Shown here in pieces: positions 39,734 to 48,451 of a DNA stretch of 64,000 nucleotides. Source of the stretch: Desulfocapsa sp. (lineage in GTDB: Bacteria; Desulfobacterota; Desulfobulbia; Desulfobulbales; Desulfocapsaceae). The DNA lies in the NCBI GenBank assembly GCA_022712895.1, contig JAFLJS010000045.1, positions 26,747 through 90,746 of the forward strand, written 5' to 3'. Under the pieces are notes generated by a model. It had not been told where the DNA came from, searched no databases, and saw nothing but the letters and a program-made list of their open reading frames with translations. Made by a program: the position numbers and the translations under genes. The stretch's first letter is position 1. Each line of letters begins with the position of its first letter.

Positions 39734-41365
39734 TTAATCACAGGATATTTTTTCATTAGGTCCCATGTGCTCGGATCTAATAGAATAGTTCTCAAAAGAG
39801 ATGGTATATGATTCCTTAAAGTGTGCTTTTATATCCTCCTCAATCTGTGGATCATAGTTTGGACTTACATACATAGTTCGTCCAGGTTGCTCACGAACCA
39901 GATGCCCGTCTTTAACCACGATCTCACCATCTTTTACTACCCATGCGGGATGGGAAAACATTTCTTCTTTATCATCATCTGGTAAATATACTGTCAGGTC
40001 AGCATCAGCTCCAATGCCGAGATGCCCTTTGTTCTTTAAACCCAGTCGTCGGGCAGGCCCTCCTCGGGTTATGATTGCGATTTCATAGAGGGTATATTCT
40101 CGTTTTAACTCAGGGAGCAGGGCATTTTTTTTGGCTTTAGTGTGTAGTCTTTCAAATTCACGGGTTCTATAGTCTCGATCCATCAACAAGCGGATCACTT
40201 GAGGATATCCCAAAAAAGGTCCAGCATTAGGGTGGTCGGTAGTCAAAAAGACTTTCCATGGATCATCAACAAGTAAAAAGATTTCCAGCCCGGTCAGCCA
40301 CATCGTACCGTGTAGCGGATTATTGCGTTTGAAGGTTAATGGTGCCAATCCACCACCTGATTCACTTTCCAAGTCATCGTTAATCCATTTTCCGCCGATT
40401 CGCTGATGAAGGCTAAACTGAGCCGGTCCATCTGAAGTCATGGTAGTAGCAGGGCCAAAAACGATCTGACCGACATCAACACTCACTCCAGATTTTTCAT
40501 TAATCGCCTGGGCTATCTTTTTGGAAGCGGATTGGGGTAGACTTCCTCGCTCGCCACCGTAACTCATAAACTGCACATGACAAAAATGGCCATTGAATTC
40601 GTTCATTAACTCCATAGTTTCAATGGTTATATCTACATTTCCTGCCTGACCAAGACGCAAGCCATGGATGTGAAGAGGGTGGGGCAACTTCAGATCTTTG
40701 TTTATTTGGCCCAGAGTGGTCAGGATTTGGCGGGGAGTTACACCGAATCCGATAACTTCATCGTCAAGGTTCTGAACATTTTTTCCATACTTCCAGTTTT
40801 CAACACCACCAGGGTTGACTATTTTAATTGCAAAACCTTTAGCAGCACCAACAAGCCATGCTACATAATCCTTGGCTTTACCCAGTTCACCGTCGCGGAT
40901 GCATTTCATAATGAAATGGTTGTTGCCCATGGTTATAAAGACACCTTTGTCAATATTAGGTATATCCTCAAGTTCTTCATGGGTGTGTCGAGCAACAAGT
41001 GGCGCGGCTGCAGCTTCCATGACCGTTGTATACCCCATCTCCGAATAGAGATATCCGGTCAGGTGAGTTGATGGTACCGTAAGACCAGAACCCGATCGTG
41101 TAATTTGACTCCTTGGCCGTAACAATCTTAAGCTGTCCTCAGGACACATTTTACGACCGGAATTGACTTTCGCTCCGGCAATATGACTGTGGATGTCGAC
41201 GCCACCGGGCATAACAACTTTGCCGGATGCATCGATGATCTGTGCCTCACTCTTGTCAATCATTTCTTCAGGAACTACTTTTCCATCTTTTATCCAAATA
41301 TCCATAAGACGGCCATCAATCCCATTGATAGGATCAAATACTTTACCACCTGTTATTCCTAGCAT
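39734..41365 (-). CDS. fmdA: Formylmethanofuran dehydrogenase subunit A (amidohydrolase)
   Basis: MPGGVDIHSHIAGAKVNSGRKMCPED; LPHPLHIHGLRLGQAGN; TTDHPNAGPFLGYPQVIRLLMDRDYR. Confidence 0.96.
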   Translation of the reverse strand: MLGITGGKVFDPINGIDGRLMDIWIKDGKVVPEEMIDKSEAQIIDASGKVVMPGGVDIHSHIAGAKVNSGRKMCPEDSLRLLRPRSQITRSGSGLTVPSTHLTGYLYSEMGYTTVMEAAAAPLVARHTHEELEDIPNIDKGVFITMGNNHFIMKCIRDGELGKAKDYVAWLVGAAKGFAIKIVNPGGVENWKYGKNVQNLDDEVIGFGVTPRQILTTLGQINKDLKLPHPLHIHGLRLGQAGNVDITIETMELMNEFNGHFCHVQFMSYGGERGSLPQSASKKIAQAINEKSGVSVDVGQIVFGPATTMTSDGPAQFSLHQRIGGKWINDDLESESGGGLAPLTFKRNNPLHGTMWLTGLEIFLLVDDPWKVFLTTDHPNAGPFLGYPQVIRLLMDRDYRTREFERLHTKAKKNALLPELKREYTLYEIAIITRGGPARRLGLKNKGHLGIGADADLTVYLPDDDKEEMFSHPAWVVKDGEIVVKDGHLVREQPGRTMYVSPNYDPQIEEDIKAHFKESYTISFENYSIRSEHMGPNEKISCD

Positions 41366-42630
41366 TTCTTCACCGCCTTAATAATCTGAATGAGAACCTC
41401 TTCATCAGTAGGTCTTTTCTTCTTCAGAACAGACCGGAGCCTGAGAGGCACATTATCCATCCTGTAAGAGGTGCCAGGTGCATCAATGCCATAACATGCC
41501 GTTGGCAGAATAACATCGGCATCTCCGGTAAACCCATTGCTTACCGGGGCCATATGAATTGTCGGGATCTTTTTTAAGTGGCTGGCAGCAGCATGAGGAA
41601 AGTGGACAGCTGGATTAGAAGCGATGATAAAAGCTGCATCTATTTCCTTCCCAGCCAGCATATCGACACTGGTAAACTCACCTGGGCCAATTTGCGGGAT
41701 TCCACAAGCAAAGCTTACGGCAGTTGGATATCCGCTTAACCAGGTAAGCACTTGATCCGCTCCTGCCACATTCCCATGCCCTCGCATTGGCATGGCGGAA
41801 AAACGATTAAATTTATTAAGTTCGGCAACTAATGTGAAGAGCTCGGTTACATTGTAACTGCGCCCTGTACTCATGGTCAGGCCCATGCCAAAAAATATCA
41901 CACCGTATCGGCAATTTTTCAACATGGCAGCCAATTGCTCAAGCTGTTCGATGTTGACCCCATCTATACAATATTCGGGTTTCTTTCCGTGAACCAGTGC
42001 TCGCAGGGAACTCAGGATTTCATAGTCGGTTTCAGGCTTAATCTGTAAAAAGATATCGGCTACTTTTGAAGTAGCTGTGGGCCGGACATCAACAACGACC
42101 ACGGTTCTATCTTTGCGGCCATTAGGCAAAAGCATCCCTTTAGCATTAGCAGAGTAACGGCTGAAATGACGGATATGGGAGACCAGAGGATTACAGCCCC
42201 AGTATATAAGCAGATCCGCACGATTTTTGACCTCACCTAATGTGCAGGTAGCTTCTCCCACAGCCTGTAAAGCCTGAGAAGTTGGGAAATGACATACTGA
42301 AGACGTTGAATCAATGACAGCTCCCAAGTGGTCAGCCAATTCTACAGCTTTTCTTTGGGATTCAGAGCTGGTGGAGCTCAGGCCATATATGAGAGGGCTA
42401 TCGGCTTTGTCAAGAATATCTGCTGCGGCTGTTATCGCCTCGTCCCACTCAACTTCGCGTCCATTGACCAATGGCTTGCTGAAGCTTGAATCATAATCGA
42501 GAAACATGCTCCGACCATTAGGACAAGCTCGCTTGATTTTGACAATATGGTCATCTTCAGTTTCCACTGCAATATCGTCACACAGGCAGCCACAAAATTT
42601 GCAAATAACATCTTCAATTATCCTGCTCAT
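41359..42630 (-). CDS. fmdB: Formylmethanofuran dehydrogenase subunit B, Fe-S and Mo/W-type cysteines retained
   Basis: VICKFCGCLCDDIAVE...KRACPNG Fe-S motif; IDSTSSVCHFPTSQALQ; LIYWGCNPLVSHIRHFSRY; ASNPAVHFPHAA. Confidence 0.94.
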   Translation of the reverse strand: MSRIIEDVICKFCGCLCDDIAVETEDDHIVKIKRACPNGRSMFLDYDSSFSKPLVNGREVEWDEAITAAADILDKADSPLIYGLSSTSSESQRKAVELADHLGAVIDSTSSVCHFPTSQALQAVGEATCTLGEVKNRADLLIYWGCNPLVSHIRHFSRYSANAKGMLLPNGRKDRTVVVVDVRPTATSKVADIFLQIKPETDYEILSSLRALVHGKKPEYCIDGVNIEQLEQLAAMLKNCRYGVIFFGMGLTMSTGRSYNVTELFTLVAELNKFNRFSAMPMRGHGNVAGADQVLTWLSGYPTAVSFACGIPQIGPGEFTSVDMLAGKEIDAAFIIASNPAVHFPHAAASHLKKIPTIHMAPVSNGFTGDADVILPTACYGIDAPGTSYRMDNVPLRLRSVLKKKRPTDEEVLIQIIKAVKKC

Positions 42631-42959
42631 AAGGGGCTCACCTTTATTTGCATACCTTTGAAAGACGGCATTCCAGTGCCAAATGTTTCAGGTCCCACAA
42701 GTTGGTTTGCTGCGGGTCCCATTGGAATAAAAAGGAGACCGATAGGGATATCGGCGGAATGAACTGCTAGCTCCACACTCCCAGCTTCAGAAAGAAGCTT
42801 GACCTTTTGCCCTTCTATTATACCCAGGCTGGCTATATCGTCTGGACAAATTTCTACATATGATGTCGCAGCTATATAATCAGGTGAGCCAATTCCCTTG
42901 TGCAAGCCATGGGCTTGTTTTTTTGTACGTCCGGTTATTAAAGTAAAGAATTTTTTCAT
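42627..42959 (-). CDS. fmdD: Formylmethanofuran dehydrogenase subunit D (molybdopterin dinucleotide-binding domain)
   Basis: Small molydop-binding domain: CPDDIASLGIIEGQKVKLLSEAGSVELAVHSADIPIGLLFIPMGPAANQLV; overlaps fmdB start. Confidence 0.88.
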   Translation of the reverse strand: MKKFFTLITGRTKKQAHGLHKGIGSPDYIAATSYVEICPDDIASLGIIEGQKVKLLSEAGSVELAVHSADIPIGLLFIPMGPAANQLVGPETFGTGMPSFKGMQIKVSPL

Positions 42960-44116
42960 TCACCTCTCCCCACATCGCCGATTTCTTTTCTGATATTATC
43001 GGCATTGATAAACAAATTTTTCAAACAAGCATCATGGGTATCAGCCGTAGAAAATAATGTACATATCGGCTGTCCCGGTTTGATTTCATCTCCAGGGAAA
43101 GGAATGTCTTTCCTTCCCATTGCTGACCAGTCTTTGGTGCTTTTTATTGTGAGCTCATTTCGAGCAAAAACAATACCCTTTCCATAATAATTGCCATTTA
43201 TATGTTCTGATAGGTTGAAGGCAGGCAATCGGCCATCACAAGCGTCAAGGTGCATGGTATAGAGATTGAGTCCGTAGGCCCGTTCAATCAATTCCATTGA
43301 GCCTGTATAACGTGGGTTTATCTCGATTAGAAATGGACGCATTTTTCCATTCTTTCCTTTGGATAATATGAAATCCATACCTCCAACACCTTGTAACCCA
43401 AAACGTTCAATTAACTTGTTCAATATGTTTCCGACTTCTGTAAGTAAAGGAGAATGATTGCCGGCCTTCAAAGGCAGTGGCAATATATTGCCACACCAGG
43501 CATGTCCACTCACTCCAAACTCAGACAGCCCAATAAGCTGGCGAGTCAATCCGAGAACCACTCCCTTTTTACCGTCGGCTACAAAAGCTGCGGAGGCTGG
43601 TATTCCTTCCATATACATTTGAAGGATCGAACGTTCATCAAGTGCATTTCCATCCCAGAATTGAACGTTACTGCCTCCGCCACCATCGACGGGTTTACAA
43701 AGCCATTTATCTATAGCGCTTACTTGTCCCTCTTCGCCTGGCAACAGTGTCGCTGGACATGGGATGGAGCTTTCACGACAAAATTCCCTCAACACTGACC
43801 AGTCACGAATGGAGCGAATAGTTTCCGCTCCATTGCCAGCCAGAGTTGCTCGCTCGGCCAAGGCTGCTACCACTTCTGGGTGGTTTTCTAAATTAGAAGT
43901 ATAACTCACCGTATCAAACAGAAGACCATTGCTCGCTTTCAGTAGGTTTTCTGCACTGAATGGTAGCTGGAATTCTCTGGCCAAAGAAAAATTGGAGGTT
44001 AAATTTTTCTGATCCTGATCGCCAAAAAAATCGAGAGTTAATACATCGGGGTTGCTTTTCACAGCTGACTCTGCCATGGCCCGAGTGCTTAATCCAATTA
44101 GTAGATGTGGCTTCAC
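42956..44116 (-). CDS. ATP-grasp domain protein of H4MPT clusters (COG2232-like)
   Basis: WLCKPVDGGGGSNVQFW; GGMDFILSKG; FLIEINPRYTGSMELIERAYG. Confidence 0.8.
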   Translation of the reverse strand: MKPHLLIGLSTRAMAESAVKSNPDVLTLDFFGDQDQKNLTSNFSLAREFQLPFSAENLLKASNGLLFDTVSYTSNLENHPEVVAALAERATLAGNGAETIRSIRDWSVLREFCRESSIPCPATLLPGEEGQVSAIDKWLCKPVDGGGGSNVQFWDGNALDERSILQMYMEGIPASAAFVADGKKGVVLGLTRQLIGLSEFGVSGHAWCGNILPLPLKAGNHSPLLTEVGNILNKLIERFGLQGVGGMDFILSKGKNGKMRPFLIEINPRYTGSMELIERAYGLNLYTMHLDACDGRLPAFNLSEHINGNYYGKGIVFARNELTIKSTKDWSAMGRKDIPFPGDEIKPGQPICTLFSTADTHDACLKNLFINADNIRKEIGDVGRGE

Positions 44117-44976
44117 TAGTCTTTGATTTCCTTAGCGATATCGTTGATCTCCTCAGCATCAAGGATAAGATCGTTTTGGGTAAACAGTTTTGCCACACAT
44201 TTCCGGTGAATTTTCATTTTTAATCCACCAATACCAATGGCGCCAAAAACGATCTTTCCATCCAATTCTTTTCCAGCCCAGTGAGTTTTTGTGTTTTCAA
44301 TGCCAAGAGGCGGAACTGCATTTGCATCTGCCAAAACGCGTAATGTCGGGTGCCCTGACCAGATAGATTCAGGTAGCAAAGTAATACCGGCAGCACCTGC
44401 GCAGAGAACAGCGTAAGCATCTTTCAAGATATCTTCGGTCTCTTCAATTGAACTGACTTTTGCGGCGGAAATGTTTGTTTTGAAACGCTTCTCAACGGTG
44501 GCTCTGGCTATTTCTGATTTTTCAAGGCCTCGAGAAGTAAGTAAAACATCTGCACCTTCAAGGGCTAACAATCCGGCAGCTCGCATACCAACCGGTCCGG
44601 TACCAGCAAGAATCACAATTTTTTTACCTTTGACTGATCCAACAGACAGGATTTTCCTTACGGCTGCGACTGCTGTAGTATTACAACCGTTAGAGTCAAG
44701 CATTACTGAAACACTCACAGGACCAAAAAAAGATTCTGTTACGGCTTTTAATATTGTCTCTCCGGTGGTGACATTCGATCCCCCTATAAAAACGGCAGAG
44801 TTTTTCAGATCATCTTCACCACGGGTAAACATAGCGCCAAAGACAAGGTCACGAACGTGATCCGGAATTATATTCCCGTACTGAAGAATATGATCCACCC
44901 CCGCATCGTAGGCAGTAATTGCATCAAAAACACTAGAGGACTCATCACTATCCAGTTGAATCAAAATCTTTTTCAT
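44116..44976 (-). CDS. mtdB: Methylene-tetrahydromethanopterin dehydrogenase (MtdB-like)
   Basis: ILIQLDSDESSSVFDAITAYDAGVDHILQYGNI; KIVILAGTGPVGMRAAGLLALEGADVLLTSR. Confidence 0.93.
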   Translation of the reverse strand: MKKILIQLDSDESSSVFDAITAYDAGVDHILQYGNIIPDHVRDLVFGAMFTRGEDDLKNSAVFIGGSNVTTGETILKAVTESFFGPVSVSVMLDSNGCNTTAVAAVRKILSVGSVKGKKIVILAGTGPVGMRAAGLLALEGADVLLTSRGLEKSEIARATVEKRFKTNISAAKVSSIEETEDILKDAYAVLCAGAAGITLLPESIWSGHPTLRVLADANAVPPLGIENTKTHWAGKELDGKIVFGAIGIGGLKMKIHRKCVAKLFTQNDLILDAEEINDIAKEIKD

Positions 44977-45010
44977 TGAGTTGTTTCTCCTTTAACTCAT
45001 AATTGTAATG

Positions 45011-46096
45011 TCAAATTTGATTGATCTCTGCTTGTGGTCTAACTTCCTGCTCAAATAAATTTTGCTGAAAGAAAGTCCCGCTGCTGCGACCCGTCTTCAA
45101 TTTGTTTGGGTTTACATCTTTAATATTCTTTATTTCTGCACCTCGATTACTGGCAGAGGCAACAATAACAGTCCCTTTTATTTTGTTTTTCTTTAAAAAA
45201 TGTCTCATTTCGTCTGCAAGCATGTCAGCTTCTTTGCTTAAGGCCAGCCCGTATATAGCTGGTCCCCAAGAGCTTTGTCCGGCACCGAATGCACCCGAAG
45301 AGAGGAGATGGTTAATCAATTTATAGGATGTCTTTTCACAATAAATGCCACCCTGTACTGGTTTAAAAAAGAGACCTGTCTGACGATCAAGTTCTGTCAG
45401 CGCTTTGCCAAATATCTCAATGTCACGTGATATAAAAGAAGGCAGTAACTGCATCATGACTAAGCGACATATCTTTTCTGAGATGTCTTTTGAGGGTTTC
45501 AACTTACCCATGGCTTTCTTTTCCTGATCCCCTGACAGACCCTGTTTTTGGTGGGGGATTGTGACAACAAATTTCCATTCATCAGGGAAATCAAATCTAA
45601 AAAGAGTTTCTGGGGGAGTTGCAATGGGATTGGCGTTGTGATCCAGCTTTTTCCCCGAATCGATTATCAGGCCACCACGTTCAAAGCTTTGGATACCGAT
45701 GCTTGATCTTTTACCCCGGCCCATTATTCTTGAAATCTCGCTGATAGGGTCTTTAATGCCATAGATTTTGGACAGGCCTACGGATATTGCCAGAGCCAGT
45801 TGGCTGCCAGAACCGAGCCCTTTGTGTTCTGGAATATTCTTATGTACTTGAATCAATACATTGGGATCTGTTTTGTAATGATCCGAAAATGTTTTAATGC
45901 AGGATACAATTCGCTGGGATAAAACACGGTTTGCATTTTTTATAGTGAGAGTACGATTTTTTGTAATAGTGATTTCTGTATAGGGATTTGACAGGGAAAC
46001 ACCGATACTGCCATAGCGCCTTCCCAGATTTCCATTCAAATCCATAAAGCCGAGATGCAAGCGACTTAAGGTTTTTATGCGTACGGACATTGACAT
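45011..46096 (-). CDS. Beta-ribofuranosylaminobenzene 5'-phosphate synthase
   Basis: SRLHLGFMDLNGNLGRRYGSIGVSLSNP; IPEHKGLGSGSQLALAISVGLSK; GRGKRSSIGIQSFERGGLIIDSG. Confidence 0.93.
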   Translation of the reverse strand: MSMSVRIKTLSRLHLGFMDLNGNLGRRYGSIGVSLSNPYTEITITKNRTLTIKNANRVLSQRIVSCIKTFSDHYKTDPNVLIQVHKNIPEHKGLGSGSQLALAISVGLSKIYGIKDPISEISRIMGRGKRSSIGIQSFERGGLIIDSGKKLDHNANPIATPPETLFRFDFPDEWKFVVTIPHQKQGLSGDQEKKAMGKLKPSKDISEKICRLVMMQLLPSFISRDIEIFGKALTELDRQTGLFFKPVQGGIYCEKTSYKLINHLLSSGAFGAGQSSWGPAIYGLALSKEADMLADEMRHFLKKNKIKGTVIVASASNRGAEIKNIKDVNPNKLKTGRSSGTFFQQNLFEQEVRPQAEINQI

Positions 46097-46204
46097 ACCT
46101 CTTAGACATTTTTTAGGTCAAATGGTGCAATTTTGTAATTACAGGAAAATCTGTACACATAAATAATTGCTTGTATACATTAAGACTGTCTTAAGGGAAC
46201 ATTG

Positions 46205-46789
46205 TTACTCTTTCACATTATGTTTCATGAGCATTGGAATATCCTCAGGAGTATCCAATACTGTAATACCTGGCATGTTCTGGAGTTTCGTAGTGTTCTC
46301 AGCGTCCAGATCTCGGGTCAATAATTCAAGAATACTTCCGTCTGGAAGCGTTGTTTTGACTTCCTGTCCTTCTCTTTCCACAGGAAGTAGGAATACATGT
46401 GTTTTAGTTCTGTTTGTCATCGATACCATATTGGTTATCAACGAATCGGATACCCCGTGGACTATTTTAGCCACAGAGTTGCCTGTTGTCGGAGCAACCA
46501 GAAGAGCATCGAACCTGCCAGTCTGTAATGAACCAACTATAAAAGGTGTATTAGCGTCTTTTTCGAGTAAAATTTTATCAGCAATATCTGGTAATGTCTC
46601 CCAGAGCCGATATATCTTAATGACTCTGATTGCGGCTTGGGACAGAACGGCAGTTATCTCTATTTGACCTTGTTTTTTCCAGTCTTCCATTACCTTGAAA
46701 GTCTCCGGCAGCTGATCGCCAGCGCCAGTTATTCCCCAAGCCAATTTGAATTTTCCGGAACCAGTCTTCTTTGATTTGTTTTCTGTCAT
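46205..46789 (-). CDS. Flavoprotein, archaeoflavoprotein/dihydromethanopterin reductase-like
   Basis: LAWGITGAGDQLPETFKVMEDWKKQGQIEITAVLSQAA; DALLVAPTTGNSVAKIVHGVSDSLITNM. Confidence 0.8.
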   Translation of the reverse strand: MTENKSKKTGSGKFKLAWGITGAGDQLPETFKVMEDWKKQGQIEITAVLSQAAIRVIKIYRLWETLPDIADKILLEKDANTPFIVGSLQTGRFDALLVAPTTGNSVAKIVHGVSDSLITNMVSMTNRTKTHVFLLPVEREGQEVKTTLPDGSILELLTRDLDAENTTKLQNMPGITVLDTPEDIPMLMKHNVKE

Positions 46790-47004
46790 GTTCTCACTCT
46801 ATAGTTGTTAAATCATTATCCAAAGTTGACCAGCTCACAAGGTCGCATAATTGGTTGAACATTTTGGATGGAATAGGGGCTCTCTTGCACATTTTCTTTA
46901 TCACTCCAAAGCTAGAACTCAGCTTAACAGTGGTTAGTACAAAATAAGCCCCTCCCATCCAGTTCCAATGTAACAATTCCTGTCAAACACATCTCAGGAA
47001 GAAC

Positions 47005-47211
47005 CTATTTGATAATAGCCTCTGAACATTCGGGGCATAGAACTCTGGGAAGTTTCTTTTTTAACTTCTGGGGAGGTAACGGATACCCTCCTTCCCACAT
47101 ATCAACATCTTCTCTGATCACGTGTTCCTTACACAGGGCCATACCGCATACTATACAAATAGCGATAGCCTCTGTCTCATCCCCAAGCTGTGAACAAACA
47201 TAACATTTCAT
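47005..47211 (-). CDS. DUF2180-like small zinc-ribbon protein
   Basis: MKCYVCSQLGDETEAIAICIVCGMALCKEHVIRE...VLCPECSEAI; internal ATG preceded by GAGGAG. Confidence 0.75.
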   Translation of the reverse strand: MKCYVCSQLGDETEAIAICIVCGMALCKEHVIREDVDMWEGGYPLPPQKLKKKLPRVLCPECSEAIIK

Positions 47212-47406
47212 AACAATTACTCCTCTTTGTTGAGTAGTCTCTCTGCTGAGATATTCATTGGTTGACAAATATACAGCCAAAATAGTGTTGGCGGCATATT
47301 GGAAACAATTCATTCTCCCAAGGCCTACGATAAGAACCACAAATAAAAATTGAGATATTCATAGCGTCTGACTCGATCTTTGAGTCGTGGTTCTTATGGT
47401 AATAAT

Positions 47407-47429
47407 ATACGCTATACTGTATAACGTAT
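47407..47429. promoter_or_regulatory. Palindromic operator-like site
   Basis: ATACGCTATAC-T-GTATAACGTAT, one mismatch. Confidence 0.45.
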
Positions 47430-47473
47430 CTTTAGGTCACTCTAGCCATGCCATATTTTATACAAATAAGGCA

Positions 47474-48220
47474 TTAGGAGTCGAGTTGTTTGGAGGGACT
47501 GGTGCCAGCAATAAAATCATAAACAAACACTGCTGTTACCGCTCCTAAAATGGGTGCAAGAGAATAAACCAGAACAAATTGATCCCATGGATTTGGGCCA
47601 CCAAATATAAGGTTACCAATATATGGTCCAAGAGTTCGAATTGGATTTATCGATGATCCTGTTAAGGGGCCAAGAGTAATAATAATACCAACTACGGCCA
47701 TACCGATCATCCAACCAGCCCAGCCAGCAGGAGCTCTGTCATCAACAGCAACTCCCATAATTGTCAGCATGAGGAAAAAAGTACCAATAAATTCACCAAG
47801 CATTCCCATGGGAATAGTTACACCAGCACCACTGTTTATAGTGGTAGCTCCTAAACCGTGAACAGTTGATGCTTCAGTTCCGATGCAAGCGACAAGAAGT
47901 AATGCCGCAAGGATTGCACCAAAGCCCTGGAAAAGAATGTAAGGGAAAACATCCTTCCATGGGAAACGACCTCGTGAGGCCAGGGCAATAGTCACTGCAG
48001 GGTTGATATGACACCCGGAAATCTTTCCAACAATATGTATGGCAAGAGCAACAGCGATACCAAAAGCCATTGCAATGGCAAGTACGTCAGATAATCCGTT
48101 CACACCAACTATTCCGGCTACGATACCAGCACCTGGCCCAATCCAAACCAACATGAATGTACCCAGCATTTCTGCAAAGTATTTTTGCATTGAAGAAGGT
48201 TCGTTATCCATAATCTCCAT
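47474..48220 (-). CDS. MIP/aquaporin-family channel
   Basis: CHINPAVTIALASRGRF (first NPA); TGSSINPIRTLGP (second box NPI). Confidence 0.93.
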   Translation of the reverse strand: MEIMDNEPSSMQKYFAEMLGTFMLVWIGPGAGIVAGIVGVNGLSDVLAIAMAFGIAVALAIHIVGKISGCHINPAVTIALASRGRFPWKDVFPYILFQGFGAILAALLLVACIGTEASTVHGLGATTINSGAGVTIPMGMLGEFIGTFFLMLTIMGVAVDDRAPAGWAGWMIGMAVVGIIITLGPLTGSSINPIRTLGPYIGNLIFGGPNPWDQFVLVYSLAPILGAVTAVFVYDFIAGTSPSKQLDS

Positions 48221-48451
48221 CTCCTTTTATTTTTATAAAGGGGCACCCTGGAAAAGCAGGTTTCTCATTCAAAATCAAAAGATCTTGAATGCTTTACCGT
48301 GGAGCACGCAAAGGATATTCCACGGATAAGGCATTCAAAATGCAGAAGATATTGCATTGAGATACAATTTCCCAAGGTAACTTGAAAAAAGTTTTTAAAT
48401 CAGGCAGAGATCCCTCTGCCTGATTGGAAATAGTACCAATTCGCAGATGTT

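Noticed and set aside
46180-46194. Palindrome TTAAGACTGTCTTAA between the flavoprotein and RFAP synthase genes
   Set aside because: Short perfect palindrome without T-run or a second occurrence noticed; insufficient evidence for function
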